This document shows positions 1 through 10,330 of a stretch of 64,000 nucleotides of DNA, piece after piece; position 1 is the stretch's first letter, and every line of letters begins with the position of its first letter. The stretch is from Bacteroidales bacterium. GTDB taxonomy: Bacteria; Bacteroidota; Bacteroidia; Bacteroidales; UBA1715. Position numbers and translations under genes: made by a program. The stretch is from NCBI GenBank assembly GCA_031286165.1, contig JAITUU010000015.1, positions 1 to 64,000 on the forward strand, read 5' to 3'. The notes under the pieces were generated by a model, which saw only the letters and a list, made by a program, of their open reading frames with translations, did no database searches and was not told the DNA's origin.

Positions 1-3000
1 TAGGGTGCAACTTGCACTACAAGTGTATCGAAGCCTTCGCAACCTGCCCATGTGCGTTCATACACATACACGGTGTCTATGCCGGCATCGTGCCAATCTA
101 CGTAGCGGCTTGGCGAGTAAGGGTTGCCGTCTTTGGAGAAGTTATACACATTGCCCGAAGTGCTCCAATAGTAGTTGCTTTTGGTGGTAGGCACTACTTC
201 TATGGCGTAGGGTTCTTCGAGGGCGGTGGTGGCGCAAATTGTGGTAGCACCTACAATTTTTGTTTGTGCTTGCGGAGCCACTTCAAAACTCAACTGTGTG
301 CGATTACTTTCGCAGCCGGTGCTGGCATCGGTATCTACGAGCGTGAAGAAGTATTGACCTACTTCTATAGAAGGCAAATTGAAACGATTGAAATCGTAAG
401 TGTCGCCTACATGAGGAGGTAATTCTTGCTTTTTCGCACTATTCTCCGCCGGCTTGTGTTCTATAAATTCCCACGTAATAAGTGGCGAACCGAAGGCTTG
501 AATAGGGTCGAGCGTGGTGCCTTGACAAATAATTTTCGATGCCACGATAGGTGCATTCGGGCGGTCGTTCACCGTTACGGTGATTTCTTGTTGCCGGCTT
601 GCGCAGGTAGTATTTCCTTCTGTTACGGTGTACACGGCGCGGAGCGTGTATTCACCGGCAGTTGGTAATATACTGTTGTCTAATTGCACAAAGTAATTAT
701 CGTTGGCATCGCTTTGCGTGGCAAGCGGACGATTGAAGGGTGTACCCGCAGCAGTTACGCGCCATGTTATGTTGGCAGGCGAAGTTGGCTTAGGCTCTAA
801 ACCGGTGGCAAATACTTTACCCGAATTGTAGATACAGAAATCTATATTGCTGCCTATGTTGAGCGGCGGCATAGGAATTACGGTAAGCGTAACCGGACTT
901 GTAGGACTTAAACAACCTTCGGGAGAAACGTCTTGCACGTAGTAGGTAGTAGTAGCAGTAATGCTTGCAGGTGCAAACGATGCACTTGGGCTTGCATTGA
1001 GCGGACTTCCAGCCGGTGTATATGGTTTTACGGTAGATGCTTGTTCATACCAATTCGCACGATTTGAAGAAGTGCGCAAGTATGGAATAGACGCACCTTC
1101 GCACATAGCAGCGGCAGTATTGGTAGGTGCCGGTAAGTCAGCCACTATGGTGTATGCCTTCACTTCCGAAGAAGGACTTATACAACCCTCAACTTCTTGA
1201 CGAGCATAGTAAGTAAGTGTAGTATTGATGTCTCTCTTGGCTTGGAATGGCGTTCCTACTCCTAATCCATCGAATTGTGGTAAGTATCCTACGCCGTTCG
1301 ACGAACTCGACCATGTGATTTTTGCCGTTTTGTCTATTGCGGTAGATACCGTAGCAAGCGTTGCGCTCAGGTAAGGGTCTTCATCGTAAGAACAAATTCT
1401 ATCTTTTGTAATACTTACTACCGGCTTAGCAGGAATTGCTTTCACGCGGAAGTAGGTAGTTGCTGTATCACTTTGGCAGCCGTTTACGGTTTGGCGTGCC
1501 GAGTAGAAGTAGGTACCTACTGCCACATCGCTTGGTTGGTAACTATTGCCGCTACCTATAGACGATGTTGCATTTTCTCGGAACCATGTAATAGTGCCCG
1601 TAGGATTTATTGCAGTAAGAAGTGCGGCAGCACTTCCGGCGCAATTTTCATTTCCTACAAGAACAGGTTTCGCCGGTTGCGGTTTGATTACAAAGGATTT
1701 AGAATCCGCAGTGCTTACACACGATACTGTTTCGCCGGTAGAGGCAAGGCGGTCGGAAATTCGTTGTGTAGCCCATATAGTATAGGCATTGGCACCGCTC
1801 CACGAAGGAGTAACAGAACCATTGGTACCCAAACCCACGTAGTCGCTTGGCGATTCGGCACCTTGCACACGCGAAGGTGCAGCATTGTACCATTCTATTA
1901 CAGAACCGGCAGTATTTCCGCTCACGGTAAATGCCGGTGTGATTTCGTATTCGCAAATAGATACCGGTGTGTTGATAGTAACCGATTGTGCGCGGCGGAT
2001 TTGAATAGTAAGCGCAGTACGAGGACCTTCGCAGGCAGCAGGTTGTGCGCCGGCATTGCTTTCGCTCACCCAATAGGTAACTTGATTTTGAGTTTTATCG
2101 AGAGTGGTAGGTGTCCACGTAGCAGTAGTAGATGCAGCACTGCTTGCAGTGGCTGTGCCTATCAAAGTTCCTCCTGTTTGTGCAGAATAGAAGTTGAATA
2201 CCGGAGCATGAGTAGTGGGGCGTGCGCCTTGCAACCATTGTCCGCCTTGCACGGTGAGTTCCGGATTGGCGAAATAATCGCAAATAATGCGGTCGGTGGT
2301 GAGCGGTGCAGGCACAGGGCACTGAATAATTACGGTGGCAGGGGTGGTAGCACTATTACAACCGTTCACTACTTGACGAACAAAATATTGTTTGCCCGGA
2401 GCTGTTATCTCTACATTGGCAGGGTCGCCGGTAGGGAAAGGATTTTGCGTTCCGTTTGTAAGAACTCCCGCAGTAGTAGTTTGTGATACGGCAGTAGCAA
2501 ACCATTCTACTCGTTGGAAGCCATTTGCAGCAGTTTCTAAACTTTCGGCTTTTACCACCACAGGTCCCGGAGCACTTGGTGCTTGTTTGTAATCTACCGT
2601 AGTAGGTGCCGGAACATATTGCACCGGAATAGTAATAGTTTTTTCGTCTTTACAGCCGTTGTTGTTGGTTACTTGGTATTTTACGGTATAGGTTGCTGTG
2701 GTTTCGCCCCACGTGCTTGGGTTGAACAGAGCGTAACTATTTGGTTCGCTGTTGTTTCCGGGTTCTATGCCGTTTGCGTGTCCTACAATAGTCCATATAT
2801 TTTGTTCGGCAGTTGTGCCGGTGGTATTGTTACGAGTAACATTTGCAGTAAGCATATTTGCGTCATCATAATTACATAATATACCGTTTTTGGCTTGTGA
2901 AATACTTGCTATTACCGGGTCGGCAAATACGGTGAGGGTAACGGCTGCTTTTTGACTTTCGCAGGTTTGACCACTATTTGCTTCGCGAGCAATGTAACTT

Positions 3001-6000
3001 ACCCAATAAGTAGTAGTGCTTTGCGCGGGTGAATTGTAGGTAGAATTATCGCCTCCTGCGTTAGGTGCGCCCGAAATTAAGGCACCGGCAGTGCCGTTAT
3101 TGTCGGCATACCAATTCCATTGCGAAGGAGTAGGAGTGGCTGCGCCGGTGGCGGTGGTAGGTGCTTTTTCGGCTTTGATAGCCAAGCCTGCGCCGGGTAG
3201 TTCTTTTTTACACGAAGCGTTTGGAGTGAGGTCGGGTGCTTGGAAAGGGCAGTCCACTAATATAAGGTTTACCGGAGTTTGTGCACTTTCGCAACCGCGA
3301 GCATTGAATTGGGTAATATTGAATACTTTGGTAAACGGAGCACCATGTGCTTTTGCATCGCTGTCTATTTGTTGTGTAATGTTTCCAATATTACTATATG
3401 TAGTGCTGTTGTTTTGCAATCCGGTAGTTTTGTCGGTATCGTACCAATTCATTCTAATACCCGGTGCTTGCACGGCAGCAGTTACAAACGTGTTAGGAAT
3501 ATTTGCAATGTCGCTAATGAGCCAGTATTTATCTGCCGGTTGCGGCGGCGCAGGGGTAAATTGTGCGGTAACGGTAAGGTCGTTTTGATTTGGACACGAT
3601 GCTTGTATTTCGTCAGAACTTCCGTGTTTTTCAGTAATAGTATATATCACTTTCATATCTCGTTGTGTATCGCCGTTAGTCCATGGGTCGGCAGTAGCGT
3701 CCCACGAGCGACCGATATTCGGTGTAAATCCCTTCCATGAAGAACCGCTTTGGTCAAACGTAAATGAAGACGATGAGGAAAGTGTTGAAGGGTCGGGAGT
3801 GAGTTTGAATTTTATAGGATTTTCGTTACGTTTTGCGTCGGTGGCACAAAAATAGGTATCGCCATTGGTATTATCCACAGTAATAGTAACATTCGGTTTG
3901 TTGTGAATAGAAAGAGTTACAATACCGCCCGAAGACCAGCAATCATTGTCCTTGTCGTATTCGGCTACATAGAGTGTTTGCGTACTTGCTGTTTGGTTGG
4001 CAGATGTGTAGGTAGTTCCTGTACCTAAAATAGTTACGCCATTTTGAGGGAAGGTAGTTGTATTGCCGGTAAGTCCCACAGGGTTTTTATCGAACCATGC
4101 TACTTTTGCAGGGTCAGCAAAAACTGTTGCTTCAAGGCTTGCAGTTTCGCCTAAGCAGAAGTGTGCATTTTTGGCTTCAGGCGTTTGTGCAGGGCACGAA
4201 GTTATGTTTAAAATAGCTGCTTGACATTCGCTGTAACAAGTTTCATTTCCCGCAATTTGTTTTGTAGCGCGAATTTGGTAGGGATATGTTCCTTTTCCAT
4301 CGGCTTCGGTTTTACCTGTTTGGTACGTCAATCCTTCAAACAAAATACCCGAAGTGGTGAGCGCATCGCAGTTGCCATTGGCAAACCACTCAATGGCATT
4401 TGCTCCGCTTGGAAGTGTTGCTGTTAAGTTGGTATTTTCACCTGCGGTAAAGTTTCCATTGCTTTGAATTTGAATAACTTTTTCCACGAGGGTGGGTTGC
4501 GTTACTGCCACGCTGGTAACGCTTGTGGTAGCATCGCCTTTACAGCCTTTGTCATCTTCGTAGAGGTAACTGAAATTTTGTGTGCCGCCTGCGGCAAACG
4601 GTGAATATTCGCCGGTAGAGGCATTTACCGTACCGTTGCTGCTGCTGAATTCGCCGCCTGAGGGAGCACCTACGAGTGCAAGATTGCTTGCATTCCAGCA
4701 CACTTCGGCAGGTGCGGTGAGTGTTACCGTAGGAGGGGTATTAATTGTAAACGTAGTTTCCGCACTTCCTTTACAGTTGTTGGCATCGGTGTAATGTACA
4801 CTGATAGTTTTTTGTCCGCTGCTTAAGCCGGTGGTGCTGAATGCGCCGGTACTTGTGTTTATACCTGTTATACCGCTGTATGCAAACCCGGTAGTGTTAC
4901 CCATTTGCGCAGCAGTAGTAGGTGCGGTAGGAGTTACGGTTATAGTTATATCTTTGGAAGGATTCAAGGTATTTACTTCGCACGCACTTGCCGCGCTTGG
5001 GGCTATGGTGAAAGTTGGGTTCGGATTTACGGTAATAGTAGTTACCGGAGTAGCTTCGCCAATACAGCCATTGAGGGTAGGGGTAACGGTAATAGTGCTT
5101 GTAATAGCAGCATTGGTAGCGTTTTGGGCAGTAAACGATGCTATATATTCCGAACCGTTTGCGGCTATGCCGGTGGTGGTGTTGGTAGCAGTCCATGCGT
5201 AGTCAATGGCACTTGCCGCAGGTGTGCCGGTAAAGGTAATAAGCGTAGTATTTTCTCCGGCGCAGAGTGTTTGATTCGGAATTACACTTACGGTAGGAAT
5301 TTCTTTGATTTTTACGGTAGCAGGAGCGGAAGTAGCCTCGCAACCGTTGTTATCTACCACTGTTACGCTTGCGCTGTAAATTCCTGCAACGGTAGATGTA
5401 AGTACGTTGGTAGTGGCACCGGTTCCGCCACTCACACTTCCGCCTGTGTCGAGTTTCCAATTTTTGTAGGTATAAGGAGCACTTCCTTTTGCAGGAGTGG
5501 CAGTGAGTGTAAGTGCTGCTTTTTGACAGGCTTCGGCAGGGGCTATGGTAGCAGTAGGAAGTTCATATACTTCAAATTCCACAGTGGCACTCACCGGGCA
5601 GGCATTCGATGCCGAGCCTGCAATTTCTACCTGTACTTTGTGTACTCCGGCAGCAAGATTGCTCAAATTGACAGGTGTGAGGCTACCATCGCCTGTGGCA
5701 GCACTCAATGTACCGCCACCGCTTACTACGGTGTATTTGAGGGATTCGTTTGCGGTGAGAGAACCGTCTAAACTAAATCGACTGCGAATGTCTATCGAAG
5801 TTTTTGTGCCTTCGCAGAAATCAATCTTATCGGTTTTCAGCGTAATGCCCGGAGGTGTTACTAAGGTAATTTTTACCGAAGCGGCAGAAGTACCTTCGCA
5901 TTTGTTTGCGTCTTTTATATCGCTTAGCGTATAGATAATCCCTGCGGCATCTCCTGTCCAGCCGGTAATTTCACTTTTCCCGGTAGCATCGGTAGTGTAG

Positions 6001-9000
6001 GTTTTTCCGTCTATGGTAAAGTTCACCGGAGAGGCTCCTTTGGTAAATTGCACGGTAACAGTGTGCGCGTTCAATTCACTAATGCAGCCGATTTTATCGG
6101 GACCTATGGTATAAACAGGGTTTTCGTGTTCTGTTATCGTAATAGCGTTGCTAGTGAATGTACAACCATTGAGGGTAATTTTGCAGGTATAAATACCTGC
6201 GGTGGCATTATTGAGCGTTGTTGCTGTAGGAGATGCCGCTCCTTGCGAAACGCCGCCTTTGAACCATTCATAGCTAGCACCGGTAAGGCTAATGCCGGTT
6301 TCGGCTTCAAGCGAAAGGCTAATGCCGGTGGCTGATTTTTCGCTTGCGCAGTATTCTGTTTTTGTGGCATTGAGCGTTGCCTTCGGCGTAGGGTTTATAG
6401 TAATAGTTTGGCTTGCGGTAGCAGGCAGTGTACCTGCGCAACCGTTGGCATCGGTAAATTCTTTCAGTTCGTAGGTATAAGTGCCGGGTGCGCTTGGCAG
6501 CGTAGTGCCGGTAAGGTTTGCCTTAGAAGAAGCAGTAGTACCCGAAGTTACGCCAAGTCCACCGGTTGTGAAGGTTGAAGTAAAGGTATATTCTGCTTTT
6601 CCTCCGGCAAATTCTACCGTAATAGGTGCAACAGTTGCACCCTCGCAGTAGATAGCCTGTCCGCCCAACGTGGCGGTAGGGGTAGGGTTTGAAACCACCA
6701 GTACTGAATCCCATTTGTAGCAGGCGTCAGACGTGGCAAATGCAGCATCGAAGGCTAACACATAGAATTTAGTGCCTTGTTCAGTAGCATCGGTATAGTT
6801 TATTGTTTGATTTGAAGTAGTTACACCGGTTTCTGTTTTCAAGCCTGTTCCGCCGGTGCCGGCATTGTAAGTTGCCGTATTTACCGGTGCTTTAATCCAG
6901 CGAATGGTGTATTTGGGAGTGTAGGCAGGGCTGGGCATAATATCGTTGGTGCTCAAAGCCACGCTTTCGCCTTTACATAAGTTAATAGTGCGAATAGTGC
7001 CTGCGCCATCGGGAGTAGTTGTAAGCTTAGCCGTACTTGGTGTTTGTATTGCTATGTCTTTCGATACCGTACAGTCGGGGCAGTTATCTTCTATAAATAC
7101 CGGCACGCGGTCGCAAAAACGCTGTGCGGTTTGGAATTTGATGTCGAATGCCATGTGTCCAAAGTTCGATTGATTACCATTGCTACCAATAGCACCACCA
7201 AGATTGAACTTAATAATAGTTTGATTCACATCATCGTTTCCGCTATTAGCCAATGTACATGAAGTGGCAAATACTTTTGGATTGCCAAGTCCGGTACCGC
7301 TGTATGCAGATGGACCTATAAAATATTCACCCGGAGCCAAAGTTACACTTCCTTTTGCAATTAATTCAACCATTAAATCTTGTACTTCGCTACCTCGTGT
7401 TCTTTCGTATAAATCAGTTACCAAAGTACCGACTGCGGTTCCGGTGGGAACTTTCGTATTACTGTTGGTACCTGCTTTGTATATTCCTAAGGTAACTGTT
7501 CCACTTCCAGATGCACCAACATTATACAATGACGACATAAAGAATAATTTAGATTCTGTAATAGTAACTGTTTCATACACCGTGAAACCGGTATAGTTTG
7601 TATTATTAAAACCTGTAATTGCACCCGGATTTGGTAAATTAACATCTCGATTTGTTGTTTGGCACGGTGCAGAACTTCGTTTTATAAACGTACCCGCAGC
7701 AGCAGCACTTTCTTCCACCCACGCCACGCGATATTTGTTGGCAGGTGTGGGGCAAGTTACGCCGGTGGGTAGTGTGGTTGCGCTGCAGAGTTTGAGTGTG
7801 CTTATATCGTTTATTACTGCCGAAACAGGTGCTGCCGGAGCAGTGCCGGAGCCGGTGGTGGCAGAGCCGCCGGTGGTGGTGGCAAGTGCCGTGCCGCCTA
7901 CTTCGGCAGCATACCAATTATACACACGGAATTTTATGTCGTTTGCCACCGCCGGTGCATTAGGGGCTACCCACACCGTTGCTTTTTTGGTAGTGCAATT
8001 AAGGCTTAGGTTTGTGGGGTCTTTGTATTCTTGTTTAAAGAATTTCACTTCCATACTATCGGCGGCGGGAGGAAAATTACCGCAAGGAGCATTTGTTCCT
8101 GTATATTCTACTTCTACTTTCCATCGACCTTCTCCTTTATCGCCTTTTGCTAACATTTCGGCAACAGTAAGAATTTTATTAGAGTTAGTACTGGCTTTCC
8201 CACTTTTTACTTGAGTCCAAGTAGTGGTACCCGGTGCTTGGTAATACCACGTAATGGTATATTTTGTAAGTATTGTAGCAGCAGTAATTTTATCTGAGAA
8301 TCCTGATTTTAATTCCTGTCCGGCAAATTGAGTTTTGCATATTTCTACTAATTTTGGCGAAATATCTGCCATAGGTGCAAGGTCTTGTGCTCCACAACTT
8401 ATAGGAAGAGTAATTTCAAAAGGGGTTGGTGCATCATCTGTATTTGGTGTTGTTGAACCAGCAGGTTTATAACCCAATCCAAGCATGCCGGTTACTCCTG
8501 CATCACTATTTGTGTTACAACCAAAGGCATATATTTTGTTATCCATGGTAATAAACCAACCGCCATGGTCGGCACGGTTGATAAGGAAAATATTGCCTGT
8601 GGTATTTGCTGTGCTATTAATATAGCGTGTATAGCCTTTAGTATTATCGCCCTCGGTAGAAATGCTTGAACCACCACCACCGGCATTACAACCCTTATCG
8701 CCACCCCATACTACGGCTCTATCGTCCATGGTAACTGCCATACCGAAACCTTGTCCTCCGGCTACTTGTTTTGCTTTCAAAAAAGCATTTGGGTCATACG
8801 TTCCTCCATTTGGCACTACATCACGAATTTTTCTCGGTTTCCAACCGCTCCCATGAGGATTTCCGGTAGGACCAAGTTGATTATCCCATCCACCATTACC
8901 CCAGCCCCATACGTAATCATCGTTGTCTATGGCATAACCAACGCCATCGGAGCAAGAAAGATATTTAATATTATTCATAAATCCGGTGCCCGAACCATCA

Positions 9001-9842
9001 AGACCGGCATAACTGATTTTGGTAGCATAATTGGTTTGTCCCGCGGCTCTTCCCAAAGCACCATTTCCTTCGGAGGAACCGTTGATTGCCGCGCCTTGGC
9101 TCCAACCCCAACTCCATACTTGTCCACTTGCGTCTAATGCGTAAGCAGCATTATCGCCGGCGCACACCATAACTACGTTTTTTAAGCGTTGTCCGGCTCC
9201 GGTAAGTACATAAGCTGCTTCATAACTATCGGTTTGTGTGCCGTTACCCAATATACCGTAGGTGTGGGTATATTGGTTATCTCCGGCACCATTGCCTCCC
9301 CACGATACTAAATCACCGTTGCTTAAAATAGCATAACTCGAAGCATTACCTGCATATACTACCTTTGCGTCTATTAAATAAGTAACTCCGGCAACGGTTT
9401 CTTTAAACGCTGCATCAATACCGCTCCCCGCACGCACACGTACCGGCGCACTTACTATACCTCCTTTTACGCCGTTACCTACTTGCCCGCGGTCGTTACC
9501 ACCCCAACTCCATACGTGAGATTTTGGTTGCGCAGCACTTGTGCACGATAATGCCACAAAGTGCCCACCCGAACCGGAATTTACTTGTTTCATATCCTCA
9601 TTATTAAATGAGGCTTTTGGTATTATGGTAGGAGATGTTACTATGGATACAATCGCTCCGGCACCCAATCTGCCACCATCGTTTTTCCCCCACACTGCCA
9701 CCAGCGTATTGGAGCAAATATAACTTGACACCGAGTTCCCCCCCGAAATGGTAAGGTTTGCCTGCGCCCATACGCTTGTACTACAAAGAAGTAGCGCGCT
9801 CACTGCGCACACTATACTGCGTAAAAAATGTTTTGTTTTCAT
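1..9842 (-). CDS. Giant secreted surface protein (partial, runs off left edge; at least 3280 codons): signal peptide, RCC1-like repeats, many Ig/PKD-like modules; probable T9SS cargo/adhesin
   Basis: Own reverse-strand translation. ATG at 9842..9840 gives MKTKHFLRSIVCAVSALLLCSTSVWAQANLTISGGN...; the same frame is open down to base 3 (…ICATTALEEPYAIEVVPTTKSNYYWSTSGNVYNFSKDGNPYSPSRYVDWHDAGIDTVYVYERTWAGCEGFDTLVVQVAP). Not in the ORF track because no stop lies within the window. Confidence 0.93.
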   Translation of the reverse strand, partial: MKTKHFLRSIVCAVSALLLCSTSVWAQANLTISGGNSVSSYICSNTLVAVWGKNDGGRLGAGAIVSIVTSPTIIPKASFNNEDMKQVNSGSGGHFVALSCTSAAQPKSHVWSWGGNDRGQVGNGVKGGIVSAPVRVRAGSGIDAAFKETVAGVTYLIDAKVVYAGNASSYAILSNGDLVSWGGNGAGDNQYTHTYGILGNGTQTDSYEAAYVLTGAGQRLKNVVMVCAGDNAAYALDASGQVWSWGWSQGAAINGSSEGNGALGRAAGQTNYATKISYAGLDGSGTGFMNNIKYLSCSDGVGYAIDNDDYVWGWGNGGWDNQLGPTGNPHGSGWKPRKIRDVVPNGGTYDPNAFLKAKQVAGGQGFGMAVTMDDRAVVWGGDKGCNAGGGGSSISTEGDNTKGYTRYINSTANTTGNIFLINRADHGGWFITMDNKIYAFGCNTNSDAGVTGMLGLGYKPAGSTTPNTDDAPTPFEITLPISCGAQDLAPMADISPKLVEICKTQFAGQELKSGFSDKITAATILTKYTITWYYQAPGTTTWTQVKSGKASTNSNKILTVAEMLAKGDKGEGRWKVEVEYTGTNAPCGNFPPAADSMEVKFFKQEYKDPTNLSLNCTTKKATVWVAPNAPAVANDIKFRVYNWYAAEVGGTALATTTGGSATTGSGTAPAAPVSAVINDISTLKLCSATTLPTGVTCPTPANKYRVAWVEESAAAAGTFIKRSSAPCQTTNRDVNLPNPGAITGFNNTNYTGFTVYETVTITESKLFFMSSLYNVGASGSGTVTLGIYKAGTNSNTKVPTGTAVGTLVTDLYERTRGSEVQDLMVELIAKGSVTLAPGEYFIGPSAYSGTGLGNPKVFATSCTLANSGNDDVNQTIIKFNLGGAIGSNGNQSNFGHMAFDIKFQTAQRFCDRVPVFIEDNCPDCTVSKDIAIQTPSTAKLTTTPDGAGTIRTINLCKGESVALSTNDIMPSPAYTPKYTIRWIKAPVNTATYNAGTGGTGLKTETGVTTSNQTINYTDATEQGTKFYVLAFDAAFATSDACYKWDSVLVVSNPTPTATLGGQAIYCEGATVAPITVEFAGGKAEYTFTSTFTTGGLGVTSGTTASSKANLTGTTLPSAPGTYTYELKEFTDANGCAGTLPATASQTITINPTPKATLNATKTEYCASEKSATGISLSLEAETGISLTGASYEWFKGGVSQGAASPTATTLNNATAGIYTCKITLNGCTFTSNAITITEHENPVYTIGPDKIGCISELNAHTVTVQFTKGASPVNFTIDGKTYTTDATGKSEITGWTGDAAGIIYTLSDIKDANKCEGTSAASVKITLVTPPGITLKTDKIDFCEGTKTSIDIRSRFSLDGSLTANESLKYTVVSGGGTLSAATGDGSLTPVNLSNLAAGVHKVQVEIAGSASNACPVSATVEFEVYELPTATIAPAEACQKAALTLTATPAKGSAPYTYKNWKLDTGGSVSGGTGATTNVLTSTVAGIYSASVTVVDNNGCEATSAPATVKIKEIPTVSVIPNQTLCAGENTTLITFTGTPAASAIDYAWTATNTTTGIAANGSEYIASFTAQNATNAAITSTITVTPTLNGCIGEATPVTTITVNPNPTFTIAPSAASACEVNTLNPSKDITITVTPTAPTTAAQMGNTTGFAYSGITGINTSTGAFSTTGLSSGQKTISVHYTDANNCKGSAETTFTINTPPTVTLTAPAEVCWNASNLALVGAPSGGEFSSSNGTVNASTGEYSPFAAGGTQNFSYLYEDDKGCKGDATTSVTSVAVTQPTLVEKVIQIQSNGNFTAGENTNLTATLPSGANAIEWFANGNCDALTTSGILFEGLTYQTGKTEADGKGTYPYQIRATKQIAGNETCYSECQAAILNITSCPAQTPEAKNAHFCLGETASLEATVFADPAKVAWFDKNPVGLTGNTTTFPQNGVTILGTGTTYTSANQTASTQTLYVAEYDKDNDCWSSGGIVTLSIHNKPNVTITVDNTNGDTYFCATDAKRNENPIKFKLTPDPSTLSSSSSFTFDQSGSSWKGFTPNIGRSWDATADPWTNGDTQRDMKVIYTITEKHGSSDEIQASCPNQNDLTVTAQFTPAPPQPADKYWLISDIANIPNTFVTAAVQAPGIRMNWYDTDKTTGLQNNSTTYSNIGNITQQIDSDAKAHGAPFTKVFNITQFNARGCESAQTPVNLILVDCPFQAPDLTPNASCKKELPGAGLAIKAEKAPTTATGAATPTPSQWNWYADNNGTAGALISGAPNAGGDNSTYNSPAQSTTTYWVSYIAREANSGQTCESQKAAVTLTVFADPVIASISQAKNGILCNYDDANMLTANVTRNNTTGTTAEQNIWTIVGHANGIEPGNNSEPNSYALFNPSTWGETTATYTVKYQVTNNNGCKDEKTITIPVQYVPAPTTVDYKQAPSAPGPVVVKAESLETAANGFQRVEWFATAVSQTTTAGVLTNGTQNPFPTGDPANVEITAPGKQYFVRQVVNGCNSATTPATVIIQCPVPAPLTTDRIICDYFANPELTVQGGQWLQGARPTTHAPVFNFYSAQTGGTLIGTATASSAASTTATWTPTTLDKTQNQVTYWVSESNAGAQPAACEGPRTALTIQIRRAQSVTINTPVSICEYEITPAFTVSGNTAGSVIEWYNAAPSRVQGAESPSDYVGLGTNGSVTPSWSGANAYTIWATQRISDRLASTGETVSCVSTADSKSFVIKPQPAKPVLVGNENCAGSAAALLTAINPTGTITWFRENATSSIGSGNSYQPSDVAVGTYFYSARQTVNGCQSDTATTYFRVKAIPAKPVVSITKDRICSYDEDPYLSATLATVSTAIDKTAKITWSSSSNGVGYLPQFDGLGVGTPFQAKRDINTTLTYYARQEVEGCISPSSEVKAYTIVADLPAPTNTAAAMCEGASIPYLRTSSNRANWYEQASTVKPYTPAGSPLNASPSASFAPASITATTTYYVQDVSPEGCLSPTSPVTLTVIPMPPLNIGSNIDFCIYNSGKVFATGLEPKPTSPANITWRVTAAGTPFNRPLATQSDANDNYFVQLDNSILPTAGEYTLRAVYTVTEGNTTCASRQQEITVTVNDRPNAPIVASKIICQGTTLDPIQAFGSPLITWEFIEHKPAENSAKKQELPPHVGDTYDFNRFNLPSIEVGQYFFTLVDTDASTGCESNRTQLSFEVAPQAQTKIVGATTICATTALEEPYAIEVVPTTKSNYYWSTSGNVYNFSKDGNPYSPSRYVDWHDAGIDTVYVYERTWAGCEGFDTLVVQVAP
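8460..9710 (-). other. RCC1/WG-type beta-propeller repeat region (about 7 blades) in the giant protein
   Basis: Recurring motifs in translation: LVAVWGKNDGGRLGAG, HVWSWGGNDRGQVGNG, DLVSWGGNGAGDNQYTHTYGILGNG, QVWSWGWSQGAAINGSSEGNGALG, YVWGWGNGGWDNQLG, AVVWGGDKGCNAGG, KIYAFGCNTNSDAGVTGMLGLG. Confidence 0.8.
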
Positions 9843-9963
9843 TGTATTGTTATTTCTATGTATCATTGTATTTATGTTTATCATTTCTTATTTCCGGTTT
9901 GTACTATTTTGTACTCAATACTCATATTTTGTATCTTGTTTCTATAGTCTTGTACCTTGTAAT

Positions 9964-10010
9964 TGTCTGAACCACGATTTACAGGATTACAGGATTTTTA
10001 GGATTTTTCC
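9964..10010. repeat. Dispersed 'GTCTGAACCACGATTTACAGGATTACAGGATTTT' repeat, half copy
   Basis: Same core recurs at 10171..10266 (inverted pair) and, degenerate, at 19864..19918. Confidence 0.7.
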
Positions 10011-10170
10011 ATAATTCGTAATTGTGAATAAAACGCGCAAAAATACAAAATATGATTTGTATCATGCAGAAATAAGACTAAAAAAACAAGAAAATAGTTG
10101 CATGCTCATATAAAAAAATGTTTGTGGTCATGGTAAGTTGCTTATAATCAAGAAAAAAAAGTTTGTACAT

Positions 10171-10266
10171 TGTCTGAACCACAATTTTCAAGATTACAAG
10201 ATTTTCAGGATTTTTTCTAAAGAATCTTGGTAATTATGAAAATCTTGTAAAAATCATGGTTCAGAC
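10171..10266. repeat. Palindromic (MITE/REP-like) element with GTCTGAACCA...TGGTTCAGAC ends
   Basis: Left arm GTCTGAACCACAATTTTCAAGATTACAAGATTTTCAGGATT; right arm ...GAAAATCTTGTAAAAATCATGGTTCAGAC is its imperfect inverse complement. Confidence 0.75.
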
Positions 10267-10330
10267 TTTTTCTGAGCGAAACGAAATAATTTACCATTTA
10301 CAATAAATCATTAATAATTAAATTGTATTT

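Noticed and set aside
1473-2486. 337-aa plus-strand ORF (and others such as 12..422, 4905..5771, 5545..5934, 7735..8214)
   Set aside because: Antisense to the continuous giant minus-strand frame; low-complexity shadow translations with no recognisable motifs.
9750-10020. Overlapping plus-strand ORFs 9748..10014 and 9758..9970 as small membrane proteins
   Set aside because: They overlap the giant gene's signal-peptide region antisense, then AT-rich intergenic repeat; hydrophobicity reflects base composition.
10171-10266. Transposon or IS element
   Set aside because: No transposase ORF; only a short palindrome, so reported as a repeat.
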